64,000 nt of DNA from Stictocephala bisonia (GCA_035578905.1 JAQJVL010000001.1:248001-312000), one strand, 5' to 3'; positions 35,051 through 46,592 are shown, numbered from the stretch's first letter. Notes: generated by a model from the letters alone, not told the origin. Made by a program: numbers and translations.

Positions 35051-35140
35051 ACATTTGTTGAATTTTTGTATATATTTGTGTATTTTGTGCTTATTTTGTA
35101 ATACATTTGTGTAGTGTGACGTTCACTTGTACTGTAATCG
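35051..35140. mobile_element. Solo right arm of the foldback family
   Basis: GTGTATTTTGTGCTTATTTTG and GTAGTGTGACGTTCACTTGT followed by ACTGTAAT match the right arms of copies 1 to 3. No left arm is present. It lies only ~180 bp from copy 3 and may be a remnant of a deleted or partly duplicated copy. Confidence 0.8.
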
Positions 35141-35287
35141 TAAACACAACGTAATTATAACTCTTAACGTAGGGTTTCCCAGAGTTGACGGGTGGGGCTG
35201 ATGCAGTATATACATGTATGTGTTGACATTGTCTGATGTTTGTTTCCGAACTAAACATTTAGTTTATTAATCGGTTTGATTTGTTAC

Positions 35288-35386
35288 TATATGCTATTTA
35301 CATATTTAGCAAACACTATGAAAAATAAAAACGAAATGCTATATGTTATTTACATTTAGCAAACACTAAGAAAAATAAAATGAACA
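35288..35386. repeat. Direct duplication of ~50 bp
   Basis: TAGCAAACACTATGAAAAAT and TAGCAAACACTAAGAAAAAT with matching flanks (GCTATTTACAT and GTTATTTACAT) occur in tandem. Confidence 0.85.
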
Positions 35387-36153
35387 ACTGACTTAAATAA
35401 TAAAATCAAACGCAAAATTTAATCAGAACATGAATTTTTATGTCTAAGGAACCCTACATTTCTAAATCCTTAGTAAATACTTGTAGTAGAATCACGAATT
35501 TTATATTTGTTGCAACGGTTTTCCCTTAAGTATAGGGCAGGAAAGTACTGTAGCAATTTTTTACATTTCAATAATTTACTATAAAATATGTCCTAGTAAA
35601 ATAGAAGGTAACATTATTGAATATTTACGTTGTAGGAGTTCTGCCAAAATCTGTTCTATGCTATAGTAATTCTATACTATACTCTATTAAGACTATACAT
35701 ATACAGAAACTATAATTCATGAAATTAACAATAAAACTAGTGGCACAGTAGTTTCAAGTCTGTATTGTGAACCCTTGTCAAACCCATGTCAAACTCGACC
35801 CGTGGGGGTACGACATTATAGCGAGTTGAGACCACTTGTGATTTTTTCGTACTTAGGGGATCTTCTCTCTGACAGGTTGACAGATTTTTGACACGAGCTA
35901 CGTTGTCGTTATCCTCCAAAATTAGTGCCACAAATCACATCGCCGATAGAACGATCTAACAACTTTTTAATTAACATATCATTGAATTAAACTACTGTCC
36001 ATTTGACGCCTGTTTTTAGCCGTTAGCCATCGTATTAAATGATATTATTACCGAGAACCAGATTTAGTTGACAAATTAACGATACAGAGGTCTTTACACT
36101 CCTCAACCAAAAACCGGTTGCTTCGTCTGTCATTCGTTGTTTCACAGTCGATT
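35387..36153. other. AT-rich sequence, no gene recognised
   Basis: A 64-codon minus-strand frame at 35737-35931 lies in a GC-richer patch but carries no recognised motif. Confidence 0.35.
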
Positions 36154-36202
36154 GGGGCGAGCTGATGGCCGAGCGGTCTAAATCTTTGTTGTAGAGAATA
36201 AT
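36154..36202 (+). mobile_element. SINE family 1, truncated copy
   Basis: GAGCTGATGGCCGAGCGGTC matches the tRNA-like head (A box) of the family 1 SINE. The B box and body are missing. Confidence 0.6.
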
Positions 36203-36486
36203 TTACAATAATTGCATTGCAATCGTCAACATTTTATATATATATATTACTCATATGCAATAGTGATTAACAATAAATAATAGATAAAATAATAAATCAA
36301 ATAAAAAATTAAAAGGTTTTACATTTTGTTTCACATGCCGTATAAAACGTGTGGTTTGGATATTAGCAGATTATTTAAGTTTTGTTAATTTACTTCCCAG
36401 CGACACACTATGAACTCATCAACCGAGTACAATGCCCTCAAAACCAGGAGGTGTCTTAGTCGAGTTCTAAATGTTGGGTAATTAAT

Positions 36487-36810
36487 CTATTTAATGTCTT
36501 CAGGAAGCTTATTAATACATATGACGCCAAATTGTGATGGCAGGAGTTCATATGCCATTATTTTGCGTTGCCCTAGTCGATAGTTATCTATGCCCCTAGT
36601 ATTGTCCTGGTGTACATATCTACCCTTGACCAAATCACAATTGTAAAGGCAGTACAAGGTAACCTCCAAAATGTAAAGGCACGGAGGGTTCTCGGGAATT
36701 CAATTTGAAATGAATTCTGAAAACTTTATTTAGCACTCTAAACACTCTTTAACATTTTTATTCAGCGCAGCTGCCCCATAATCGCAGACCATCGCAGACC
36801 GTAAGTGCGG
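36487..36810 (-). pseudogene. C-terminal fragment of a non-LTR retrotransposon
   Basis: The frame 36487-36669 reads LEVTLYCLYNCDLVKGRYVH, then YRLGQRKIMAYELLPSQFGV and INKLPEDIK. This is a C-terminal pattern seen after the RT in many insect LINEs (a LYILE..LFC start, LPSQ.GV and N.LP..IK end). Upstream, CLYILE and weaker traces extend to about 36810 with stops. The family differs from elements A and B. It is 5'-truncated, with only the tail left. Confidence 0.75.
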
Positions 36811-39030
36811 GTCTATAAGGTCATAATTGGATTACTTGAATGCAGATAATTAAACCACTATTGTATAGTAAGGCCCGTTGCATTTTACCAACTCCATGAG
36901 TGTAGGTATTTCTGGGCGTGAATTACGCGGCAACAGATTCATGTCACGTTCATGGATGAGCGTCGTAGATTTGTTTGTTTGCTGTATAAAATACAAGAAT
37001 AATGCACTAAGAGTCTGTGAGGGCTATCGCGCCCATAAGAACAATGTTATTTTAGAAAACGTATTTTTTCGTTATTTATTGACCTAAAGATTGTGCATGA
37101 GAAGTCATTTTAAACGTTATCTTGTTGCCCATTGGGCTTGTTTTTGATATTTTGAATCCATACGCCTAGTTAAAAAAAATAGGTGAAATAAAAACTTTTG
37201 TACATTTTGTAGTGAAATGTTTTGAAAATTTTTTAAATAACACTAACTAGAAATGCCCAAAGCAATTCCAACGCGCAATTTCATTCATGATCAAATTAAA
37301 TTTGTTTGAAAAAAATTTCCGTTTGAAAGTAACTGTTTAGTTTGGATACGCGTGATCGTATGTCCGGTTCGAAAATAACATGGTATTAAAATTAACATGG
37401 CCGACAGCCTCTGCAGACTCGCTATTGGATTTATTTCCATAAGAGCATTGTTAGGTGCGTAATAACACTGACTTAACGATTTGTTAGAGAATCATAATTA
37501 CATACTTTGAAAAAGCGAAATATTTACTAGAGAATCCAAATTTTTAGTTTAAGAATATTGATTTTTATGAAAGAAAAATATTGAAATTTAGTTTATACGT
37601 TTATGATTTTCATGAAAATACATGAAGAGTACATGCAAATGTGGAGGAGATGTAGGTGTTATGAGGAGTGGATTATCTTTTACGTTTTTTCAAATAATGT
37701 AAGAATTATAATTTTTCGACAAGTCGTTAAGTCACACTGCTATTTCGCACTTAAAATTGTTATAAAGTGAATAAATTCAATATGGCTAACACTTCTGCAT
37801 AATCTTTAGTCCTCTTAATAGTTTTAATTCTTTGAATTGAGAAAAGTTAACTGCATACATTGAGGAGCAAACCTCTGATAGACATCGTTTAAGTTTAAGA
37901 GAATTGGTTCCGTGGCCAAAATTATAATGTGTATTCTCGCATCTAAAACTCACCATTATATCTTATGACAATGCCATTACTCAAGGCTGTATCGAAAAGT
38001 TCTTTGTATTCAAGTCAATAAGAATTTCACGGCATCCCAACTTTCTCTGCAGAGCGTTTCTTCCTTTATAGCCCTTAACATCCTTGTCACTGTCGTTTAA
38101 TAATAACACTTAAGACTGGTGAGTACGTCATCTTCCTGTTTTGCTTTTTGATGAATTTAAACAAACAGATTGTACATACAAGCATTACTAAAACTTTGTT
38201 TACTATCATAAGTTACTCAGGATTTCATATTCATCTCGTCGAAGATGTATTTTAGAGTCTAACAAATACACAACATTCATTATATGCATTTATTAAACAG
38301 AAAGCTTGTTTTAGTGGCAAATTAAAAAGCTACAGGAAAAATACTTAATGAAGATTTGGTTGATAAAAAAAAAAATCACGTTCATAGTGCCGATTTATAA
38401 CGTCTACGTTCCAACAGTATCAAAAACAAAAAGTAATTTACGTAAATATAAAAATTAATTTTCAAACGGCGAAATTTATAAAAATATCTTACCTATCTTT
38501 TGTAATAAATTGTTAAAGTGAGTATAAACCAACTTAAAGTAACTGTGTTCAATGATTTACTGGATTCTCGTGTGAAAAACAATTTAAATCTTACAAGGAA
38601 ATAAATAAATAATATGTTTTGAATGAAAATATAAGTATTATCTCCTAGGCAAAGAAACAAAATGGCTCATTAGGATGTCGTTACTAATTATTTTCTTTTA
38701 AAAATAGATAATTTAAAATAATAAGGAAGGTTCTTTTAAACTTTTATGAATTTATAAAACCCACTAACATAGCATTTCAACTTGATAAGCAAAACATTAT
38801 CAGGGGCATTGATAAAAAAATACCCATAAACTAAGGCTGTAAGGTGGTGAAATCTAAATGATATTAAAACATAAGAACATATAGCTTAAATCTCATCCTA
38901 AAAACTTAATATATACGTTAAATATTAAGTTTGTTGAAATCAAAACCACATGGTGTCTATGATACAATGGGACTGAAATGTCTTCTCAACATTTAATGTC
39001 ATAAACTAAGAACTGTTCCCATACATAGAC
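36811..39030. other. AT-rich sequence, no gene recognised
   Basis: A 69-codon frame at 36878-37087 has no recognised motif. A pair of splice-like signals near 38050 and 38120 was considered and rejected as a gene. Nothing else was identified. Confidence 0.35.
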
Positions 39031-39870
39031 GGTTGTACGAGATACAGGACAGTGTGAAGTGACGTAATGTAGCGTGTGACTACGGAACACCATCTACAGA
39101 CTGACAGGGCCGGGAAAGCACGCTCCATGAATGGGGTTGTACGAGATACAGGACAGTGTGAAGGGACGTAACGTAGCGTGTGACTACGGAACACCATCTA
39201 CAGACTGACAGGGCCGGGAAAGCACGCTCCATGAATGGGGTTGTACGAGATACAGGACAGTGTGTAGGGACGTAACGTAGCGTATGACTACAGAACACCA
39301 TCTACAGACTGACAGGGCCGGGAAAGCACGCTCCATGAATGGGGTTGTACGAGATACAGGACAGTGTGCAGGGACGTAACGAAGTGTGTGACTACAGAAC
39401 ACCATCTACAGACTGACAGGGCCGGGAAAGCACGCTCCATGAATGGGGTTGTACGAGATACAGGACAGTGTGAAGGGACGTAACGTAGCGTGTGACTACG
39501 GAACACCATCTACAGACTGACAGGGCCGGGAAAGCACGCTCCATGAATGGGGTTGTACGAGATACAGGACAGTGTGTAGGGACGTAACGTAGTGTGTGAC
39601 TACGGAACACCATCTACAGACTGACAGGGCTAGGAAAGCACGCTCCACGAATGCGGTTGTACGAGATACAGGACAGTGTGCAGGGACATAACATAGTGTG
39701 TGACTACGGAACACCATCTACAGACTGACAGGGCTGGGAAAGAACGCTCCACGAATGCGGTTGTACGAGATACAGGACAGTGTGTAGGGACGTAACGTAG
39801 TGTGTGACTACGGAACACCATCTACAGACTGACAGGGCCGGGAAAGTACGCTCCACGAATGTGGTTGTAT
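39031..39870. repeat. Tandem array of eight 104-bp units
   Basis: GGTTGTACGAGATACAGGAC recurs at 39031, 39135, 39239, 39343, 39447, 39551, 39655 and 39759, with a ninth partial start at 39863. The period is exactly 104 bp with no indel. Units differ only by point changes: TCCATGAATGGGG in the first six, TCCACGAATGCGG or TCCACGAATGTGG in the last three. Overlapping 63-73-codon minus-strand frames occur in each unit because 104 is not a multiple of three; they are not genes. Confidence 0.97.
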
Positions 39871-40143
39871 CACATTATGAGTAAAACCACGCCATGACTA
39901 ATCTCGTAATTTCCCAAAGGTATTGAGAGAGTAAATTCCAGTTCTAACAGTTTATGGGTGGTTCCGTGACGAGCGGTGACCAGTATCTTGCTGAACTAAA
40001 TATCGGAAGGATCACCTGATTATAAAAAAGCTGGTTATATTTACAATTAATGAAATTAATTAAACATTTGGGAGACATTGGTTGAGGGGCCTTAGTTGCA
40101 TTTTCAACCTATTTTAGCAACTCTGAAAGATAACTGCTGATGT

Positions 40144-40193
<50 letters not shown>

Positions 40194-40444
40194 TAAATTA
40201 TTGAATTAATATAATTTAAATGAAAAAGCAAGCATTTAAAAGGTTTTAGCAAATGCTTGACTTGATAGATTCAGTAGTTATAGACACTGGGCAGATATGT
40301 TTCAATATAATACTATACTGATATCGACAATATTGTTCTAGTTCTAAACTAGGTACAGTCAGATTTAAAACATGACTAATAACAGTTTTTAAGTTGGAAT
40401 GCTTTTTAATACGCATATCACATATTTTGAACCTTCATATAATT
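39871..40444. other. AT-rich sequence with a (TA)n microsatellite
   Basis: A pure TA run of about 23 repeats lies at 40144-40189. No gene was recognised. Confidence 0.6.
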
Positions 40445-40591
40445 TAGAAAGAAAGAAAGAAAATAATCTTTATTTAAACAGCCAAACAAGCCGCATAATA
40501 GCGTCATTACAATCGTCATTTGGTCAAGAACATATTATTGGCTATATAAGATACTTAGAATAAAAATAACCTTAAATAATACTGACAGATT

Positions 40592-40629
<38 letters not shown>

Positions 40630-40657
40630 GCATGTGGTGGTAGGAAATAGGGGAAAG

Positions 40658-41563
40658 TTATTTTGAGAGTTCCCCAACGCTGTAGTGACAGCTCTGCACC
40701 AACAACTCACTAATCTGTTTTTCAAACCTCCACACGCTACTCTCGGCCTTTAGAGAATCCGGTAGCGAATTGTAAAGCCTGGAACCATTACACACCAACT
40801 GTCTTTCATAGAAAGATGTTTTATGTGAAGGCCCATTGATGTTATGGTTAGGGCGAAGATTGTATTTGTGGTCGTTCTGGAGTATCTGAAAGGTATGCAT
40901 ATTATTTCTGACAAAAAGTACTGATCTTTTTATGTAAATAGAAGGAAAAGTCAAAATTCTATTTTCTTTGAAGTACGGTTTGCAAGATGTTCTACGAGTA
41001 AGATGGAAAATGGCTCTAATAGCTCTTTTTTGAAGTTTAAACCCAAGATCTGTTCTTTGATTCTCGTAGCCCCAAATCTCAATGCCATAACTAAGATGAG
41101 GATAAATTAAACCATAGTATACGGCTAATAGGGCAGATGCGTCCAGAGTTGAAGAGAGACCCTTTAACACAAATACACCAGAACTTAGTTTTTTACAGAC
41201 AGAATCTATGTGGTCTTTAAATCTCAAGTTATTATCTATGTAAATTCCAAGAAATTTCGTTACCAGAGAAGGACTGGTTAATGTATCACCAATAAAGCAA
41301 GAAAGGGGACGATAATGATCATAGTTGTTGATATGGAATTCTAGAAACTTGGTTTTGTTTTTATTTATTGTCAGACGGTTATGGGAAAACCATTGAAGTA
41401 GAATACTAGACTTCTTGAATATTGTTTCTTCAAGTTGTGATCGATTTTTACCAGTTAATGACAGAGACGTATCGTCCGCAAATAAACACACCCTTCTTCC
41501 TTCGTCGGATATTTTCAATGGCAAGTCATTAATATATAAAAGAAACAATACAGGCCCAAGCAC
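40658..41563 (-). pseudogene. RT palm to C-terminus of element C (301 codons)
   Basis: This is the longest open frame in the window. LGPVLFLLYINDLP is followed by VCLFADDTSLSL with the FADD catalytic pair intact (about 41468-41485), SHNRLTINKNKTKFLEF, TKFLGIYIDNNLRFKDHI (thumb), LIYPHLSYGIEIWG, LQKRAIRAIF and CKPYFKENRILTFPSIYIK. These are the RT and C-terminal motifs of Jockey/CR1 elements. It normally begins much further upstream; the ATG used here is inside the conserved motif GVPQGSVLGPVLF. No internal stop occurs over 301 codons. Lacking the endonuclease and RT N-terminus, the product could not act alone. Confidence 0.9.
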
Positions 41564-41760
41564 CGACCCTTGAGGACTCCTTTAAGAACGGAAACAGAAG
41601 AAGATTCAGCCCATTTGATATAGTTATTATTGTTCACAAACGGAATGTTTACTGACTGAACTCTTCCCCGAAGATATGTGTTAATCCAAAATTGGGAAAT
41701 TCCTCTTATTCCAAGCCTGTCGATTTTAGCCAACAATAGGTCATTGTTGCATTGTTGCAT
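41515..41760 (-). pseudogene. RT N-terminal part of element C, frameshifted
   Basis: DLLLAKIDRLGIRGISQFWI and NTYLRGRVQSVNI match the RT region preceding the palm. The reading then shifts at SVLKGVLKGR, where the family has GVPQGS. One missing base near 41575 accounts for the shift and links this frame with 40658-41563, which overlaps it. The element would be continuous but for this single change plus the 5' truncation. Confidence 0.9.
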
Positions 41761-41790
41761 TTAGAAACAAAACCAGATCATTTAAATGGA

Positions 41791-42798
41791 CTGACGTATG
41801 TGTGGACTTGACACACATACTGTTGCAATCAGGTGATGGAGACATTATAACATTGACTCTATCAGTTTATCTCCTATTTTAAATTACGGCTCCTTTGCCC
41901 TTGAGATGATTAGTAGAACGCACACTGGAACCATGCCAGGAACAAATGATCATTTATAACATAGCAAACTCCCACCACGAGAACGGAGGAAACTCTTACG
42001 TCAAGGTCGTGTTAAGTGTTTATGTGTTATGTAAGCAGGAACATATAAGAAGTGAAGATTTATCTCTTCTCAACTGAGAGCAATCAACTTTCATATAAGG
42101 AAGGTAAACAACGCTGGAATGTGCACGTCAACAATGACGCCATCTTTGGTTGCATCTGCTGTGACGTCATTATTTCTGCCGTGACGTCAGGAAACATCGC
42201 TTATATCTATACCCATACCCAATGGCAGCCAACATTCATTGCGTTTACTATGGCGCCATTATCTATCACGTGTACGGCACACAGGCATGTACCGCGTCAA
42301 TTGTGACGCCGTAAACCGGCGCACTCCTGCATTCATAACGTGCATTGCGTTCATTAACTACCCGGTACATCAAAAGGTACACCCACGTCAACTGAGCTGC
42401 AGATATTCAAGGTGTTTTTGATGGTACGCATGTGAATTGTCTTAGTAATTGCATCACTGACACTTCAAATTACTTGAATAGTAATTTTTCTACATGGTCT
42501 CAAGTCATAATAATTTCGTGTAATGGGTATGGGTGGGTAGAAGGGTTTACTTGGTGAAAACTTATCAAAAACTACTTCAATATTCAGTACAAAATACAAA
42601 AAAACGTTTAATTTACAATAAATCCGGTACATAATAGTAATATTTTAACTAAATCTAAAAATTTCAGTGTTGTTAGTTTGAGAGTCTGAGGTTATATTCT
42701 TTTTTTTTTTTTTAGGCCCACTCTTTGGTAAAAAAGCACTAGTTTTCCATTTCACTAGAAAAACTATAACATTTGAGAAAAGTGGATATACACAAGTT
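41791..42798. other. Mixed-composition sequence
   Basis: 42050-42430 is GC- and CpG-richer than its surroundings. It holds two chance-like frames (42052-42306, 42239-42421) and two CRE octamers, listed separately. A single GGTATGGGTGGGTAGAAGGG unit lies near 42526 and a T-run at 42700. No gene recognised. Confidence 0.35.
42162..42189. promoter_or_regulatory. Two TGACGTCA (CRE-type) octamers
   Basis: Perfect palindromes TGACGTCA lie at 42162-42169 and 42182-42189, exactly 20 bp apart, about two helical turns. A CACGTG E-box lies at 42267-42272. These are known CREB/ATF and bHLH site types. No nearby gene supports a regulatory role, so this is a candidate only. Confidence 0.3.
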
Positions 42799-43023
42799 GG
42801 GATTTAGCTGAGCGGTCTAATGCTGGACTTTGTACCTGAGTTAGAGAAAGCACAGGTTTAAATCATGGCTTTGTCTTTAGTTTTAATCAGTAATTCACCT
42901 TGTACTTTGCTGGTTCTCCATATTACTTTGTCTGATATTTACCCCATACAGATAAATAGTCAATACCAATGGGAGGTAGACACAATAGAGTAATGATAAA
43001 GAGGGGATCGGCCCCTCCTTATG
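42799..43023 (+). mobile_element. tRNA-derived SINE, family 1, copy 2
   Basis: GGATTTAGCTGAGCGGTCTA (A box region), a B-box-like GGTTTAAATCA, then CAGTAATTCACCTTGTACTT and ATAAAGAGGGG match copy 1 at 5531 in order. This is the fullest copy, about 225 bp. Confidence 0.75.
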
Positions 43024-44171
43024 GAAACATTAAAAGAAACTCTTTTGAAACAACAGTCAGCTAGTTATTTTCCTTAGGATAGTATAGTCTGCGGTAGAAA
43101 AATTAGCTACCAAGCTGAACAGGATAAGATTTTCACACTTACCATCCTATTTAAAGTATATGAATGGAAAGTGATAATAAGGTGTGCTAAAACTTAGAGA
43201 GCGGATGAATTGATTATCACCAGGATCATTCCTATCATTAACTCCTCTGACATTGATGCCACACTATAGGTTTTTACCAATATGGGAAGATGACATTTTT
43301 CTGAATTGAAAAGACCCCAAGAAGCATTTTAATATTATTCTCTTAACAACTCCAAATAAATCTTAAATATTTTCTAAAATAAATCCCATTTGGAATACAT
43401 AGAAACAGATATTAAGACCCAAAGGTATTCAACTAACCCTGTTTTTCATTCATTGTTAACTTCAACAATCAACTATGAACTGCTACTATGTCTCACCATT
43501 GTTGGAGACTACCGTCGGCGTTCAAGTTTATATATTTCTATCTGTACATATTCATAAAATATAAAGTAGCTACTATGAACCATCAGGTTTATTACAGCTC
43601 TGTTTCTCGATAAATTTTCCTTAGTTCAACGAAGAATTACATAACATGCCTGATGATATCACATTAGAAGCAGGTACTGTGTCCCTTCTTGGGAGTCCAC
43701 GTAGACTCCTCCTTTTCATGGTCCCACCATATCGATCCACTGTAGTTCAGACTCAGCCGATGATAACTTCGGGTAGGTTCTTATCAGGCTTTTAAAATAT
43801 ATATAATCACACTGGTCTACTTTAGATAATTTTTCTCTCTGCTGACATGGCATTAGCTGCTGGGTGACTGAGTACTTAGGCCGGAAACACACATGGCGTT
43901 TTTTACCGATTATTTACTGATAACGACGTAACAGCAGTGGTAAGAGGAAGTATATTGTGAGTTACACACAGGTCGGAAAAATAACTATCTTTTTATTCAA
44001 CGCCGTCGGTAACTGTGCGGACAACCACTGCCGAGTCCGGTCAGACAGTGGCTTACTAGACCAAAAGTACGCTTGCTCACATGACGTTATTCCTGCCATC
44101 GTCAGCTGTTATTTATCTATATGGGACATTTGTTCAAACTCAAACAGAGGGGTTGATCCAGTTCAATCTAA
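43024..44171. other. Mixed sequence, no gene recognised
   Basis: From 43880, GGCCGGAAACACACATGGCG and a second ACACACAGGTCGGAAAA hint at a DNA-transposon end, but I could not find a matching inverted end. A 73-codon frame at 43957-44178 has no recognised motif. Confidence 0.35.
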
Positions 44172-44259
44172 GGACTGATCAGTAAAGGTTAGGATTCTCT
44201 AACACAGGCTCCAAATGCTGACGACCTAGACCGCTCAGCCACCGGCTCTCCGTTCTCCC
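44172..44259 (-). mobile_element. tRNA-derived SINE, family 1, 5' fragment
   Basis: The minus strand reads GGAGAGCCGGTGGCTGAGCG, a good A box (TGGCTGAGCGG), then CTGTGTTAGAGAATCC. It has the tRNA-like head but lacks the 3' body. Confidence 0.7.
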
Positions 44260-44269
44260 GTAGAAGTGG

Positions 44270-44600
44270 ACTGTGGGTTAATGACACACACGTAAACAAC
44301 ACCACATGGAGATGGTCCGGTGCTGCAGGCTAGCGGATACTAGTTGTCCCTAGACCTGTCTGCATCGCCTTAAATCAATGCTTGGTGACGTAACAATGTA
44401 CCATTGTCTCAGGCGCACAGCTGGTCGATAGTTCCGCGAGCGGCCGCTGGTGTGGCACAAGCGTTGTCGTCAGTCGTCGTGGCCAGAGATTGTCGTTTTT
44501 ACGTTCACTTAACACTACTTGCTTCATGCTGTACGATATTAACCTGGCTGAGGACATCAGCCATCAACGTTCTTCGCGGGTCTTGTCTACAACACAACTA
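44270..44600. other. CpG-rich segment of unknown function
   Basis: Composition and CpG content are well above the window average, for example GCGAGCGGCCGC near 44437. Frames on both strands (44375-44557 minus, 44404-44601 plus) are short and without known motifs. It might be a promoter or first exon of an untranslated kind, or a piece of a DNA transposon. I cannot tell which. Confidence 0.3.
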
Positions 44601-45359
44601 ATTACATTTAGTGTTCACTAAACATAATTGCAAAAATGTAGATAAAATAACCATAAATACTAGATTAATTACTACAACTTTGGCATTAATTTTTTTCTCA
44701 GTTTTAGTTTTATTTTTTGTTAAGTTTCGTACCATAATACAGCAGTTGATATGTCAGTTTTATTAAGAACAATGCTTCGTTTTACACTGTTGGTAACGAT
44801 TTTTGCAGGCATTATTGTTATTATATAAGTGTCATATCTATTTTCGTTGAATGTATGTATGATATATTAATTACTTTTGTATTAATTACCGGTATTTTTA
44901 GTAACTATTATTAAAAATAATTTGTCTTGTATATACAAGATGAAAAAAATACAACAATTAAACAGACAAAATCTACAGAGATATTTGTTATAACTGCATG
45001 TAATTTGAAATGTGTGTTTTAAATAAAAGAATTTAATTAATTTTACGTTTGGAAACGATTGTACCAAATGAAATACACTCAACGCTGTTTTGATAAGTTA
45101 GGAGTTTTTGTGCCCAACATTTTTTATTTTATTTTTTTTTTTGAATGAACTCTTTTTATTTATTTGACGGGTTGTTCCAATTATATTTCCTGACCGCAAT
45201 TCCAAACAATAATCTTTTGCCTGCATGAAATATATGTTTATGTTGTACTCTTTTCAGACATTATTTTGCTGCACCAATCAATTTTATTGTTTCAGTTTTG
45301 GCCTTCAATTTTCATGAAATTCATAAAGTATTATGATTGATATTACAGATGTAAACAAT
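44601..45359. other. AT-rich sequence, no gene recognised
   Basis: A 66-codon minus-strand frame (44882-45082) is phenylalanine- and isoleucine-rich, as expected by chance here. Confidence 0.4.
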
Positions 45360-46015
45360 TTTCTCGTGAGGCCAAAGTGAGATCCGAGTCTTCGAGGCAC
45401 GGTCACAATCCTGTTAAAATTTGTGTAAAAGAGGTCCTAGTCCTCAGTCTCGTCTGTCCAAAGCGAGATACGAGCCTTCGAGGCACGGTCACACTACTCT
45501 TAAAATTTGTTTTAAAGAGGTCCTAGTCCTATGTGTCGTCTGGCCAAAGCGGGGTACGAGCCTTCGAGGCACGGTCACACTCCTCTTAACATTTGTTTTA
45601 AAGAGGTCCTAGTCCTATGTCTCGTCTGGCCAAAGCGAGATACGAGCCTTCGAGGAACGATCACACTCCTGTTAAAAATTGTTTTAAAGAGGTCCTAGTC
45701 CTCTGTCTCGTCTGGCCAAAGCGACACATGAGCATTCGAGGCACGATCACACTCCTGTTAAAATTTGTTCTAAAGAGGTCCTAGTCCTCTGTCTCGTCTG
45801 GCCAAAGCGGGGTACGAGCCTTTGAGGCACGGCCACACTCCCGTTAGCATTTGTTTTAAAGAGGTCCTAGGCCTCTGTCTCGTCTGGTCAAAGCGGGATA
45901 CGAGCCTCCAAGGCATGGTACACGCCCGTTAACATTTGTTTTAAAGAGGTCCTAGTCCTTTGTCTTTTCTGGCCAAGGCGAGACATGAGCCTCCGAGGCA
46001 CGACCACAGACCCGT
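45360..46015. repeat. Tandem array, 86-bp unit, ~7.6 copies
   Basis: CCAAAG followed by CGAGATACGAGCCTTCGAGG-like sequence recurs at 45372, 45458, 45544, 45630, 45716, 45802, 45888 and 45973. The period is exactly 86 bp except the last (85). Each unit also holds AAGAGGTCCTAGTCCT. The rightmost units are the most diverged. Confidence 0.95.
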
Positions 46016-46479
46016 TCAATCACTTTCACTTGGTGCTGCATTAATAATGTCAGTTCAATATAAATTACCATAATCAGGAAATATTAATTTTGTTAAAGTT
46101 TTACATCCTTCCAACAATTCATAGATCCGCTCTAAATTTTATTAATTATTTTCAATAAACTAAGAGTTTAAATTTTAATGTTCAATGGATTATTTCATTT
46201 ATTTATTTTAAACTAACCGACCAATTCGAGTGCATGAACAATTATTCATACTTTTTATCATGGATATTATGTAACCAAATCTGAATAACATTGTATAAAG
46301 AACATGAATTCAGAAAATTCTTCTAACATTCCAAGCAACACGTAAGTCTGCTTGTCACAGACTCCTGACTCGAGTGTCTGCGAGTGGCATGGTGTTGATC
46401 TCGCGCGCATTCAACTGGTTTGAACTGTTGAAGGACACATTGTACGAACAAGTCTAGAATAAAAAGGTATTTATATCTC
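46016..46479. other. AT-rich sequence, no gene recognised
   Basis: A GC-richer patch at 46350-46440 was not assigned. Confidence 0.35.
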
Positions 46480-46592
46480 TTCTTATGGGTTAGAGACTAG
46501 AATAGTTATCAGTAATATTCACCTTCTACTGTACTGGTTCACCCCCTTACTCTGTCTGAATAAGTTCCTCGCACAGATCAATAGTCTATGAG
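46480..46592 (+). mobile_element. SINE family 1, 3' fragment
   Basis: TTATCAGTAATATTCACCTT, TCTGTCTGAATAAGTTCC and GCACAGATCAATAGTC match the body of copies at 5531 and 42799. The tRNA-like head is not recognisable. Confidence 0.65.

Larger units (their letters stand above)
40445..41790 (-). mobile_element. 5'-truncated non-LTR retrotransposon (element C)
   Basis: On the minus strand: RT from motif 2 onward (41515-41760), then RT palm, thumb and C-terminal domain (40658-41563), then a 3' UTR. The UTR includes a ~32-T run on the plus strand (40592-40625) and finishes with AATAAAGATTATTTTC and a (TTTC)n tail (40445-40475). The poly(A)-like run inside the UTR and the simple-repeat tail are normal for this class. 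A stop immediately precedes the first ATG near 41760, marking the 5' truncation. The small number of disablements suggests a young copy. Confidence 0.9.

Noticed and set aside
38050..38125. Possible small exon with splice-like CTGCAG and GTGAGT borders
   Set aside because: The enclosed sequence has stops in all three frames, and no neighbouring exon or homology was found.
39006..39821. A series of 63-73-codon minus-strand frames that look like a protein family
   Set aside because: They recur every 104 bp, which is not a multiple of three, and overlap each other. They are repeat shadows.
43880..43990. GGCCGGAAACACAC-type motif as the end of a DNA transposon
   Set aside because: No matching inverted end was found within the window.
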